Shown: one piece after another, positions 8,759 to 16,851 of the stretch
Layout: each line of letters starts with the position of its first letter
Numbering within the stretch: position 1 is the stretch's first letter
DNA from: Candidatus Nitrosotenuis chungbukensis
GTDB lineage: Archaea; Thermoproteota; Nitrososphaeria; Nitrososphaerales; Nitrosopumilaceae
DNA length: 64,000 nt
Direction of reading: 5' to 3'
NCBI RefSeq assembly: GCF_000685395.1
Contig: NZ_AVSQ01000012.1
Coordinates: 1-64,000, forward strand
Notes under the pieces: generated by a model
The model's database searches: none
The model's input: the letters and a program-made list of their open reading frames with translations, nothing else
Told to the model about the DNA's origin: nothing
Program-made: the position numbers and the translations under genes

Positions 8759-10292
8759 TTACAGGGAGATGTATGTTTCGGAAGCGCTGGAACACGTTGA
8801 AACAATCAGTGATGCCTTACTAAAACTAGAAGAAGAACCCAACAAGAAAGAACACCTGGATTTGATATTTCGTTCCGCTCACACAATTAAGGGAATGTCG
8901 GCAACAATGGGATATGACGATACAAGAGAATTATGTAAAAACATCGAAAACATCTTTGACAACATCAGGAAAGGGCAAGAAAAACTCACTCCAAACTTGG
9001 CAAGTGCATTATTCAAATGTATAGATCTTTTGCGTGAAATGATTGCAGACGAGAAAAAGAAGGTGGACCTAAAGCCATACCTTCAGATGCTTGAACATCC
9101 GGATGACGCTCAAATTGATGTGGCTGAACCGACAAACAGTGCCAAATCTCCAACAATACGAGTAAAAATGTTAGATCTTGACTCGTTGGTTAATCTTGTA
9201 GGCGAACTCGTTATATCCAAAATGAGACTAGAGCAGACCCTGAGTCACAACGGCTCAGATGACGCTCGTCAAGTCATGACGGAGCTTGACAGACTGGTCA
9301 CAGATTTACAATATCAATCAATGAAGCTCAGACTTGTACCGATAGATCAGATCTTTAGTCGCTTTACAAGACTTGTACGGGATATATCGACTGGACTTGG
9401 CAAACAAGTTAATCTGATCATGGATGGTTCTGGGATAGAACTTGATCGAACCGTTCTGGATGCAATAACTGATCCTCTCTTACACATTTTACGAAACTGC
9501 GTAGATCATGGGATTGAAACACCACAAGAAAGAGAATCAAATGAAAAGTCTCCAATCGGCACGATCAAGCTTACTGCATATGGTGTAGGAGATCAGGTTG
9601 CAATCAAAATTGAAGATGATGGTAGAGGAATCAATACTGATAGACTCAAAGCAAAAGCAGTAGAAAAGAAACTCATCACACAGGATGAAGCAGACAAGAT
9701 GTCAATTGATGAAGCAATCAATCTCTTGGGAACTCCGGGGCTCTCAACAGCTAAAGAAATCACAGATGTTTCTGGAAGGGGAGTGGGAATGGATGTGGTA
9801 ATAACCCAAGTCGAAGCCGTAGGCGGTAATGTAAAAATCACAACTGATCATGGAAAGGGAACCACAATCATTCTAACAATTCCTCTTAGCGTATCAATCA
9901 TTGGCGGGCTACTGATTAATGTATCCGGAGACAAGTACGTTTTGCCGCTATCAAGTATTTCGACCACCGTAGTAGTTGAGGCAAATCAAATCAAAAGTAT
10001 ACATGGACAAGAGGCAATTGTGTTACGCGAACAAGTTGTTCCGTTAGTTAGAGTATCAAAACTACTTGGCATGCAAGAAATTGAATCAAATGATACTAAC
10101 AAGATAACAATAGTGATTGTCAACAAGGGAGGGAAGCCATATGGACTTGTTGTAGATTCATACGATAGAAAACAGGAAATTGTAATTAAACGATTAAACA
10201 ACGAAACACATTCATCGGATCTATTCACTAACGCGACAATTCTTGGTGATGGAAGCGTTGCATTAATTCTTGATCCGGCCTTGTTGGTATAG
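8745..10292 (+). CDS. cheA: CheA histidine kinase lacking a P2 domain
   Basis: 515 aa from TTG 8745, overlapping the cheB end; ATG 8769 is an alternative. P1 Hpt domain with phospho-accepting H46 in S-A-H-T-I-K-G; a short linker (about residues 112-140) in place of P2; P3 dimerisation helices from about 142 (L-V-N-L-V-G-E-L-V-I); P4 ATPase with H-I-L-R-N-C-V-D-H-G (N box), E-D-D-G-R-G-I (G1) and S-G-R-G-V-G-M-D-V-V (G2); and a CheW-like P5 domain (about 385-515). Most CheA proteins are longer because they carry P2, the CheY/CheB docking module, so phosphotransfer must occur without it. It overlaps the next gene by 1 bp. Confidence 0.95.
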   Translation: MSQNNYREMYVSEALEHVETISDALLKLEEEPNKKEHLDLIFRSAHTIKGMSATMGYDDTRELCKNIENIFDNIRKGQEKLTPNLASALFKCIDLLREMIADEKKKVDLKPYLQMLEHPDDAQIDVAEPTNSAKSPTIRVKMLDLDSLVNLVGELVISKMRLEQTLSHNGSDDARQVMTELDRLVTDLQYQSMKLRLVPIDQIFSRFTRLVRDISTGLGKQVNLIMDGSGIELDRTVLDAITDPLLHILRNCVDHGIETPQERESNEKSPIGTIKLTAYGVGDQVAIKIEDDGRGINTDRLKAKAVEKKLITQDEADKMSIDEAINLLGTPGLSTAKEITDVSGRGVGMDVVITQVEAVGGNVKITTDHGKGTTIILTIPLSVSIIGGLLINVSGDKYVLPLSSISTTVVVEANQIKSIHGQEAIVLREQVVPLVRVSKLLGMQEIESNDTNKITIVIVNKGGKPYGLVVDSYDRKQEIVIKRLNNETHSSDLFTNATILGDGSVALILDPALLV

Positions 10293-11053
10293 TGATTCAC
10301 ATGACTGTACTAGTGGGTATTAATTCAGAAGAGGCTCAAAACCTTATCAGAGTATTTGATCAATACATCACATCAAAAACATCCGTGGCACTATCCACAC
10401 TTTTGAATGAATCAATAACTCACAATGTAAAAATTTTGGAATGTGGAATATCTGATATCAAAGACATCAAGCTGGATCCTGATGAAATTAAAATGTGTGC
10501 GGTACGATTGAACGGAAAGGGTGATACCCACATAGAAATTCTTTATACTATACAACAAAAACATGCAAAGAAAATAGCGGCAAAACTACTTTGTCAGAAT
10601 GAAGTTTGTGAAATTGATGAAATGGGAGCATCTGCAATCCAAGAAGTTGCCAATATTATGACTGGCTCTTTCTTCAACGCATTGTCCAATGGTACTGGCT
10701 TTCGAGTCGATCTATCAACTCCGAACTACACAAACGATGAATTACATTCACTAATAGACACATCAGTTAAGGATATCGCAAAACCCGTTGAGCATGTAGT
10801 AATAACCGACGTGGAGTTGATCGGAAAATCAAGTGAAACAAAACTGCATATGATAATAATACAAAATACAATGGATGCACGTAAATTGCTTGCTAACCAC
10901 TCTGATCAAATTAAAGAACAACAATGTACCTTTGGCCAACAGAATTCTGAGCTTGACGCCCTGTTGGATGGCACTGATCTGCAGTCATATCCTGTTGGCG
11001 GACAAAATTCTGAGCTTGACGCTCTAATTGATGATGCATTAAAGGAGAAATAG
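10292..11053 (+). CDS. cheC: CheC-family CheY phosphatase with two C-terminal FliM-like peptides
   Basis: 253 aa from GTG 10292 (ATG 10301 also possible). It has one CheC/CheX/FliY active-site signature, S114-x3-E118-x2-N121-x22-P144. The equivalent N-terminal half-site is degenerate, so only one centre should be active. After the phosphatase core a Gln-rich tail carries N-S-E-L-D-A-L-L-D-G (218-227) and N-S-E-L-D-A-L-I-D-D (239-248). These match the peptide in the archaellum-linked protein at 64-1383 and resemble the CheY-binding peptide of FliM/FliY. Likely role: dephosphorylates CheY, perhaps recruiting it through the tail. Confidence 0.88.
   Translation: MIHMTVLVGINSEEAQNLIRVFDQYITSKTSVALSTLLNESITHNVKILECGISDIKDIKLDPDEIKMCAVRLNGKGDTHIEILYTIQQKHAKKIAAKLLCQNEVCEIDEMGASAIQEVANIMTGSFFNALSNGTGFRVDLSTPNYTNDELHSLIDTSVKDIAKPVEHVVITDVELIGKSSETKLHMIIIQNTMDARKLLANHSDQIKEQQCTFGQQNSELDALLDGTDLQSYPVGGQNSELDALIDDALKEK
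10943..11022. repeat. Tandem peptide-coding repeat shared with the archaellum protein gene
   Basis: AATTCTGAGCTTGACGC occurs at 10943-10959 and 11006-11022 (63 bp apart, 21 codons). The same 17-mer with one change (T for C) occurs at 445-461 in the archaellum-linked gene. All three encode N-S-E-L-D-A. The nucleotide identity implies recent copying of the peptide module between genes. Confidence 0.8.
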
Positions 11054-11055
11054 TA

Positions 11056-11571
11056 ATGAGTTTTACCAAACAAACTCATACAAATCATAATACTATCGAA
11101 ATTCCAATGGGCGGATTGGGGCTTACAACTCCCGAAAAAACATCATTGCAAACGTTTGTCGGTTCATGCATTGCAATATGTCTCTATGATCCAAGTGTAA
11201 AAATTGCTGCGATGGCTCATATCATGCTTCCGAAAAACAATACAAATGATCCAAATCCAAAACCTGAAGCAAAGTTTGCCGATGTTGCAATTAAAATCAT
11301 GTTAGATAAGATGCAAGCTAATGGTGCAAAACTAAACCGATTGAAAGCAAAGATGGCAGGAGGTGCTAATATTTTTCAAAATGAAGGAAAACCAAATGTC
11401 TTTAACATAGGATCTAGAAACGCAGATGCAATTAAGTCTCTTCTAGACGAGAAAAAAATTCCAATAGTTGCACAGGATATAGGAGCGACTTCAGGAAGGT
11501 GGATTACTTTTGATATGAATTCTTTAGAGATGAAGATCAAAGACAGGGCAAAGGGTGTGACAATAATCTGA
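11056..11571 (+). CDS. cheD: CheD, chemoreceptor glutamine deamidase
   Basis: 171 aa. Seen: F-V-G-S-C with C38, and A-H-I-M-L-P with H55, at the 17-residue spacing of the CheD Cys-His pair; T33 is near the position of the third catalytic residue. Also K-M-A-G-G-A-N-I-F and N-I-G-S-R-N, typical of CheD. CheD deamidates receptor glutamines and in Bacillus-type systems binds CheC and boosts its phosphatase activity; both CheC-type genes are nearby. It starts 2 bp after cheC. Confidence 0.94.
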   Translation: MSFTKQTHTNHNTIEIPMGGLGLTTPEKTSLQTFVGSCIAICLYDPSVKIAAMAHIMLPKNNTNDPNPKPEAKFADVAIKIMLDKMQANGAKLNRLKAKMAGGANIFQNEGKPNVFNIGSRNADAIKSLLDEKKIPIVAQDIGATSGRWITFDMNSLEMKIKDRAKGVTII

Positions 11572-11600
11572 GTTTTAACGAAACAGTCTCAGATCAGCAG

Positions 11601-12401
11601 TTGTTGCTTATTGAAAAAATAATGCAAATAAAAACTGGAAAGGATCTACATCAATTTAAAAGACCATTTTTGAATAGGCGTATTAATGCAAGGATGAGAG
11701 CAGTTGGAGTAAGAGATGGTTCCGAATACGCAAAATTACTAGAATCTGATTCAGTCGAACCATCTATTTTATTCAAAAGCTTCTCAATTAATGTAACCGA
11801 ATTTTATCGAGATTCCTTTGTTTGGGACTGCATGTCATTAAAAATAATACCGCAAATCCTCAAAAATAATACAACTTTGCAAGTCTGGAGTGCGGGGTGT
11901 GCGTCCGGAGAAGAACCATACAGTCTTGCAATTCTTCTAAGTGAGGTAATAGGCACAAAAAATGTCAAATTCAACATTATTGCGACCGATATTAGCATAG
12001 ATGCAATAAATCGAGCAAAAAAAGGTCAATATGTTTCTCAAAGTCTTAAGAATCTAACTCCTAGTATTATTGCAAAATACTTTACACCTATAAACAATGA
12101 TACATATCGAATAAACGAATCAGTAAAACAATTTGTAACATTTCAGCAAGGAGACATCATGTCATTTCCAGTTGAACATGTCAATTTGATCACTTGTAGA
12201 AATGTTTTGATATATTATGATAAACCAGCACAAGAACTAGTCTTCAAAAAATTTCACAAAACACTAAACGATGATGGTTATCTTGTCATAGGACAGGATG
12301 AGACAATGATGGGAGCGGCATCAGGCAAGTCTTTCTCATGCATTCTACCAAGAGAAAGAATATACAGCAAACTGGCAGTCGGAGGAAACATGATTGTTTA
12401 A
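11601..12401 (+). CDS. cheR: CheR, chemoreceptor methyltransferase
   Basis: 266 aa from TTG 11601; the same frame is open upstream through the end of cheD, so the true start is uncertain. N-terminal helical domain with F-K-R-P-F-L-N-R-R-I-N-A-R-M; SAM-binding motif W-S-A-G-C-A-S-G-E-E-P-Y-S-L; and I-T-C-R-N-V-L-I-Y-Y in the catalytic fold. It methylates receptor glutamates with SAM, opposing CheB. It ends the cheB-A-C-D-R run; a new promoter follows. Confidence 0.94.
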   Translation: MLLIEKIMQIKTGKDLHQFKRPFLNRRINARMRAVGVRDGSEYAKLLESDSVEPSILFKSFSINVTEFYRDSFVWDCMSLKIIPQILKNNTTLQVWSAGCASGEEPYSLAILLSEVIGTKNVKFNIIATDISIDAINRAKKGQYVSQSLKNLTPSIIAKYFTPINNDTYRINESVKQFVTFQQGDIMSFPVEHVNLITCRNVLIYYDKPAQELVFKKFHKTLNDDGYLVIGQDETMMGAASGKSFSCILPRERIYSKLAVGGNMIV

Positions 12402-12449
12402 TACAGTGAGTCAAATCTGCATTTCAACATATCATCAGATGATCTTGTC

Positions 12450-12467
12450 TGATCATCACAAACACAC
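12450..12467 (+). promoter_or_regulatory. Chemotaxis box 3 (upstream of cheW2-cheY)
   Basis: TGATCATCACAAACACAC. The right dyad arm is imperfect (CACA for ATCA), but the AACACAC end and the spacing of 7 bp to TTATTATTTAA (12475-12485) are kept. cheW2 starts 87 bp downstream. Confidence 0.5.
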
Positions 12468-12554
12468 TCTAGATTATTATTTAATCAGAAAACTAAACAA
12501 TATGAGTTCGTACTGCACCAAATCAAGTTTTAAACAAAAAATGGGAGTAATTTC

Positions 12555-13058
12555 ATGACCACGCAGCTTGTATCCATCGACGCATTCCAAGTTGTTACTT
12601 TTAGCCTAATGGATAATCAAAAAAAGGAAAACTATGCGATACCAATTGAGCAAATCCGTGAAATCCGTGCAATTGAATCCGTAACAAAAGTACCAAGGGC
12701 AAAATCCTATGTAAAGGGAATAATAAACCTCCGAGGACACATTATTCCAGTAATTGATGTAAAGGAAAAACTTGGACTTGATTCAGATACAAGTATCAAT
12801 TCTTCAAAGCAACGAATTTTGGTTGCAGAGGTAAACAATTCACTTACCGGCCTTCTCGTAGACGAAGTAGATCAAGTGATGCGAATTCAGACAAAGGATA
12901 TCGAACCTGCACCTCAGAGCGTGCTGGAATCAAGCAATTATGTCAAAGGAATAGTAAAATCAGATGAAAAATTGATTGTTCTATTAGATGTGGCAAAATT
13001 ACTAGATGACTCTTCCTTTACCATTACGGAAGCAATCCAGGGAGGAAATCAGCAATGA
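12555..13058 (+). CDS. cheW: CheW2 coupling protein
   Basis: 167 aa, the normal CheW length. The SH3-like domain shows I-R-E-I-R-A-I-E-S-V-T-K-V-P, G-I-I-N-L-R-G-H-I-I-P-V-I-D and L-L-V-D-E-V-D-Q-V-M. It pairs with CheW1 but lacks the disordered tail. The middle of the gene is nearly identical in DNA to cheW1. Overlaps cheY by 4 bp (ATGA). Confidence 0.95.
   Translation: MTTQLVSIDAFQVVTFSLMDNQKKENYAIPIEQIREIRAIESVTKVPRAKSYVKGIINLRGHIIPVIDVKEKLGLDSDTSINSSKQRILVAEVNNSLTGLLVDEVDQVMRIQTKDIEPAPQSVLESSNYVKGIVKSDEKLIVLLDVAKLLDDSSFTITEAIQGGNQQ
12797..12914. repeat. cheW2 copy of the near-identical cheW block
   Basis: Partner of 6717-6834 with three differences in about 118 bp. The offset between the copies is 6080 bp and both are in the same orientation, so recombination between them would delete cheB, cheA, cheC, cheD and cheR. 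Confidence 0.8.
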
Positions 13059-13435
13059 GTTACGGTGTCAAAAAAATTCTCGTAGTTGATGATGCCTCGT
13101 TTATGCGAACCGTCCTAAAAGACATTGTCAAGGGAAATGGGCTTGCTAACGAAGTGATCGAGGCAGCAGATGGTGTTGAGGGAGTGAAGGCATATCAGAC
13201 ACAAAAACCCGATCTTGTAACAATGGATGTGAACATGCCAAGAGCTGATGGAATTCAAGCATTGCGTGCTATTATGAAAATTGATCCTTCTGCAAAAGTA
13301 GTAATGGTCACATCTGTGGAACAAAAACAAATTGTTCAAGACGCAATGAAAATTGGAGCAAGAGATTACATTGTAAAACCATTTGACCGAAGTAATGTGG
13401 GTCTTGTACTAAACAAGGTTATGAGACAAAAATAG
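13055..13435 (+). CDS. cheY: CheY response regulator
   Basis: 126 aa single receiver domain. Acidic pocket D12/D13, phospho-acceptor D58 in M-D-V-N-M-P, switch residues T86 and Y105, and conserved K108 (V-K-P-F). No output domain. Phosphorylated by CheA, it should carry the signal to the archaellum switch. The neighbouring FliM-like peptides are its candidate docking sites. Confidence 0.96.
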   Translation: MSYGVKKILVVDDASFMRTVLKDIVKGNGLANEVIEAADGVEGVKAYQTQKPDLVTMDVNMPRADGIQALRAIMKIDPSAKVVMVTSVEQKQIVQDAMKIGARDYIVKPFDRSNVGLVLNKVMRQK

Positions 13436-13445
13436 GAATGCTACA

Positions 13446-14051
13446 ATGCAGACTTATGCCATAACTGAACCTGAACTGGAACAACTTTCTGAAATTTTTA
13501 ACAAATGTGTTTCTACAAGAACTGTCGAATCTCTTTCAACAATACTTGGCGAACCGTTCGATTACAAGATCGGCAAAACAAAAATGCTAGACATATCTGA
13601 GCTTGATGAACTGACCCCCGCATTCTCTGATTCAGTAGACATGTCTGCAGTTTATGTAAAGCAGACAGGTGATATCGATGTTGGAATATTATATTACATG
13701 CCAGAAAAAGATGGAAAAAAGTTTGCGGCAAAACTGCTTGGATTAAAAAAACTAGGAGCATTTTCTAAATTAAGCAAATCGTCGCTCTCAGAGACGGGAA
13801 ACATTCTCTCAGGCTCATTTTTTAATGCACTGGCAATCGAAAAACATTGTAAAACTACATCTGATATGCCTGGTTTTGCTATTGACACGTTTAGATCATT
13901 ACTAGAGATTCCGGCAACTGATATTGGAATAGAAACTCAATCATTAATTGCATGTGATGCTGAATTTAACTCACAAAGTGATCTCAGATTGAGAATGCTC
14001 ATAATATTAGATCCGATCAATGCAAAAAAACTCTTAGACACACATATCTAG
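13446..14051 (+). CDS. Second CheC/CheX-type CheY phosphatase
   Basis: 201 aa. It has one full signature, S112-x3-E116-x2-N119-x22-P142, in the same place as in the CheC at 10292. An N-terminal half-site is partly kept (S-E-I-F-N). It lacks the FliM-like tail of its paralogue and ends right after the fold. It follows cheY by 10 bp, so it is co-expressed with its substrate. Its stop codon overlaps the end of the convergent gene by 4 bp. Confidence 0.85.
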   Translation: MQTYAITEPELEQLSEIFNKCVSTRTVESLSTILGEPFDYKIGKTKMLDISELDELTPAFSDSVDMSAVYVKQTGDIDVGILYYMPEKDGKKFAAKLLGLKKLGAFSKLSKSSLSETGNILSGSFFNALAIEKHCKTTSDMPGFAIDTFRSLLEIPATDIGIETQSLIACDAEFNSQSDLRLRMLIILDPINAKKLLDTHI

Positions 14052-15424
14052 ATTCTAAAAACAGAGGAGTTCCTTCTAATAATTAAGATGGATGACATCG
14101 CAATGGTGAATATTACAAATACGATTGAACCAAATTCTGGCACGACCATCAATCCAAATTCAGTGCTCATGTCTGTTCCTTTTAGTTTTTCAAATCGTAT
14201 CTGCGTATGACCTGACTGTCCTTCAGAAAATTTGTAATCTGCATAATCTCCGCCGACCCGCGCATTGCCTGATTTCTCGTAGATCTGTTTTTCATTTTGA
14301 ATTATAATGAAGTCGTAAGATGTGTTACGAAGAGTTTCTCCTGTCTTTGCATTACGGAAGGTGAAGATGAATTTTGTATCCTTACCTGGTTCGATTATGG
14401 TTGGATCCCATGATAAGTCCACTTGAATCTCTTCATTTTTTGTCATAGCAACCATCGGAAAGACAACATTATAGCTTGCCTCTAGTGTGAACTTCATGTT
14501 TTCTAGCTTATCAACGCCTGCTTTTTGCTGGACTTGTTTGAGGAATTTTAGATTATCTTGTGACAAAATAAAGTGAATTATTCTTTCATTTTCATCCGAA
14601 TAATCGTCAATTGTTATCGACGACTTGAATAGATCAATCCCATTTACCTTGCCAGTATAGCTTGGAACAAAAAAATTACTAAATTTCTTTGGAAAATGAA
14701 CCTCCTCATGAACCACGGGTACATGTAAGATATTTTGTTCGCTCCAATCAAAAGGCATCTCAAAACTTACAATATTTGAGTTTGAATCATAGTCAAAATT
14801 TGATATCTTGTCATAATATGATTTTATACCAAACATCACGTCTTCACCATCTTCAGTTTTCTCATTAAATTTCTGATTTGTTGGTATGGTGATATCTGTA
14901 ACTTGTATTCCCAAGTTTTCTACTATGTTAGTTGGTTTGTCAATGGTTCTGATTTCAATCTCAAAATGATACAACCCGCCGGAGCTAAAAACTGGGCCTG
15001 TTAGCTCTATTGGTTTGGAATCTGTTTCATACCATGCACCAAGAAGATTATCTTTTTCACCAGTAATTGTGGTGCTCCCGTTTGTTGTCGGACTAACTTT
15101 AATGTTAATTATGCCGTCTGCCGCAAAAAAATAGTTCCTAAAAATCATTTTCCCTTCGTGATATAAACCAATTAAAAGTGTCGTATTGTTTGTGTTTTGA
15201 TTTGTTTGGGAATCAATAGATCTGATTATAATTTTTTTTTCCTTATTTTCTGTAAAATCCATAGGAATTATCTCCGTAGTTATGGTGATTTTTTTACCGT
15301 TTACGTCTACTGATTTTATTGTATCAAGACCAAGACCATGACCATATGCATTAGAAATTGGCACGATCATAAGTACTGATAAAATACAAGCTGTCATTAT
15401 TGACAGTAACTCGTTTCTAATCAT
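14048..15424 (-). CDS. Exported PEFG-CTERM surface protein
   Basis: 458 aa. N-terminal signal peptide (about residues 8-27, ending I-S-N-A-Y-G), a long beta-rich ectodomain, then V-P-E-F-G-S, a hydrophobic stretch and a short basic tail (R-R-N-S-S), the layout of the thaumarchaeal PEFG-CTERM sorting signal. It is a distant paralogue of 26374-28005: both have R-N-[LY]-F-x-A and G-L-Y-H-F-E-I blocks. Its start overlaps the end of the NikR-like gene by 4 bp, so the two are co-transcribed and this protein may be metal-related. No enzyme motif seen. Confidence 0.82.
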   Translation of the reverse strand: MIRNELLSIMTACILSVLMIVPISNAYGHGLGLDTIKSVDVNGKKITITTEIIPMDFTENKEKKIIIRSIDSQTNQNTNNTTLLIGLYHEGKMIFRNYFFAADGIINIKVSPTTNGSTTITGEKDNLLGAWYETDSKPIELTGPVFSSGGLYHFEIEIRTIDKPTNIVENLGIQVTDITIPTNQKFNEKTEDGEDVMFGIKSYYDKISNFDYDSNSNIVSFEMPFDWSEQNILHVPVVHEEVHFPKKFSNFFVPSYTGKVNGIDLFKSSITIDDYSDENERIIHFILSQDNLKFLKQVQQKAGVDKLENMKFTLEASYNVVFPMVAMTKNEEIQVDLSWDPTIIEPGKDTKFIFTFRNAKTGETLRNTSYDFIIIQNEKQIYEKSGNARVGGDYADYKFSEGQSGHTQIRFEKLKGTDMSTEFGLMVVPEFGSIVFVIFTIAMSSILIIRRNSSVFRI

Positions 15425-15804
15425 AAAGTGACTAGCTTTACAGTATCCATTTTTTTATTTGTCTGAAAATTTTTTGTGATTAAATTAATTTGCTCTGCTT
15501 CCCCATCTAACATGAATAATTCAACGCATTTGTTACCGTGGATCTTGCTGTGCAGTTGTGTAGTGATCAGGTCCTCAAAACTGTGTTTCATTCCTGCAAT
15601 GATGTGATCAAATTCATCATTATGCACTACAAGTAGAATCGCATGCAAATTTCCTGAAAGCTCGTTTTTTTGTCTTTCCTCCGAAACAAAATTTCTTATT
15701 CCTGCCCTGATTGCCTCTGATCTGCCAGTAAAGCCCATTGTCTTTTGCAGCTTATCAAGCTCTGTTAACATCTCATCGTTTAACGAAATTGATACAATTG
15801 GCAT
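15421..15804 (-). CDS. NikR-like ribbon-helix-helix metalloregulator
   Basis: 127 aa from ATG 15804 (ATG 15810 possible). N-terminal ribbon-helix-helix (V-S-I-S-L, then G-R-S-E-A-I-R-A-G-I-R), followed by an ACT-like metal domain. Compared with NikR ligands H76/H87/H89/C95, this protein has H74, H85, K87 and C93, so one His is replaced by Lys; an extra His is at 89. It is divergent from a zinc-type ABC transporter and upstream of a surface protein. Best guess: a metal-dependent repressor of these genes, with metal preference probably different from nickel. Confidence 0.82.
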   Translation of the reverse strand: MPIVSISLNDEMLTELDKLQKTMGFTGRSEAIRAGIRNFVSEERQKNELSGNLHAILLVVHNDEFDHIIAGMKHSFEDLITTQLHSKIHGNKCVELFMLDGEAEQINLITKNFQTNKKMDTVKLVTL

Positions 15805-15810
15805 GATCAA

Positions 15811-15894
15811 ATTATTATTAAACTTGTTATAAAGATAGCCATTAAACTTATTAATTTTTTATAGATTTATTAATAATCATACGCATAAAATCAT
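15811..15894. promoter_or_regulatory. Divergent promoter region with a direct repeat (NikR-like / zinc transporter)
   Basis: Between the regulator and the transporter lie two direct repeats: ATTAAACTTGTTA at 15817-15829 and ATTAAACTTATTA at 15841-15853 (24 bp start to start, one difference). A TATA-like TTTTTTATAGATTT follows at about 15854-15868 for the rightward gene. The repeats are good candidates for operators of the adjacent ribbon-helix-helix protein. Confidence 0.5.
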
Positions 15895-16851
15895 GTGAAA
15901 AAGCCAATGATAATCGGTTTGGGCATCGCGATTGTTGTAATCATATCAATTGTAACAGTCATTGGTGAAAACGGCCCTAAACAAGATGTTTCGCCGCAGG
16001 AAGAAAAACCAGCAAAACTAAGAGTAATTGCCTCTTTTTATCCACTTTACGAGTTTTCAAAAAACGTGGCGGGTGACAGGGCTGAAGTTTCAACTTTTAT
16101 TCCGTTTGGAGTCGAACCACATGACTGGGAACCGACCACAAGTGACATACTTGACCTCAAGGGATCCGATATTCTTGTTTACAACGGCGTAGGGATGGAA
16201 CCCTTTGTTGATAAATTAATTGACTCTGGCGAGTACCGTAATGTAAAATTTGTTGAAACAACAAGGGGAATAAATCTCATAAAAACAGATGACGTACATC
16301 AAAAGGAATCCGATGATCATACTGTGTATAATCCACACGTGTGGCTAGATCCGGTTCTTGCAAAACATCAGGTGATGATGATCAAAGATGCTATGATTGA
16401 CGCTGATCCGGATAATAAAAAATACTATGAAGATAATGCAAATGCCTACAGCGGCAAGCTAGACGAACTAGATTCCAAAATCCAAACGGAATTATCCGAT
16501 TGCAAAAAAGATACCTTTATGCCGTTTCATGACGCATATTCTTATTTTGCTAATAGATATGGATTGAAAACTTTTCCACTATCTGGAATATCACCGGAGT
16601 CCGAAGTAACTGCCGCCGATCTTAAGGAATTTGTTGATTTCATTCAAAAGAATAAAATCAAGAAAATATATTCAGAAGAGATGGTAGATCCAAAACTTGC
16701 AACTGCTCTTGCCGAAGAAGCCGATGCACAAGTTTTAATCTTCAGTCCATTGGAGGGATTAACAGACAAAGAAATGATTGACGGTGTTACATATTTGGAT
16801 AAAATGAATGAGAACGTACAAAATCTAAAGATTGGACTTGAATGCCAATGA
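15895..16851 (+). CDS. znuA: Zinc/manganese ABC transporter, substrate-binding protein
   Basis: 318 aa from GTG 15895. N-terminal hydrophobic anchor (residues 5-24). Cluster A-I binding protein: H76 in V-E-P-H-D-W-E-P, a second His in Y-N-P-H-V-W-L-D-P, a third in P-F-H-D-A-Y, and an acidic ligand in V-D-P-K-L-A. Between them is a short His/Asp-rich loop (D-D-V-H-Q-K-E-S-D-D-H), common in zinc-type members. It delivers metal to the permease encoded downstream. Overlaps the ATPase gene. Confidence 0.9.
   Translation: MKKPMIIGLGIAIVVIISIVTVIGENGPKQDVSPQEEKPAKLRVIASFYPLYEFSKNVAGDRAEVSTFIPFGVEPHDWEPTTSDILDLKGSDILVYNGVGMEPFVDKLIDSGEYRNVKFVETTRGINLIKTDDVHQKESDDHTVYNPHVWLDPVLAKHQVMMIKDAMIDADPDNKKYYEDNANAYSGKLDELDSKIQTELSDCKKDTFMPFHDAYSYFANRYGLKTFPLSGISPESEVTAADLKEFVDFIQKNKIKKIYSEEMVDPKLATALAEEADAQVLIFSPLEGLTDKEMIDGVTYLDKMNENVQNLKIGLECQ

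Noticed and set aside
13590-13650. S-E-L-D-E-L in the second CheC-type protein as another FliM-like peptide
   Set aside because: It lies inside the folded N-terminal half, is followed by T-P rather than L-L-x-G, and the context aligns with a normal strand of the paralogue.
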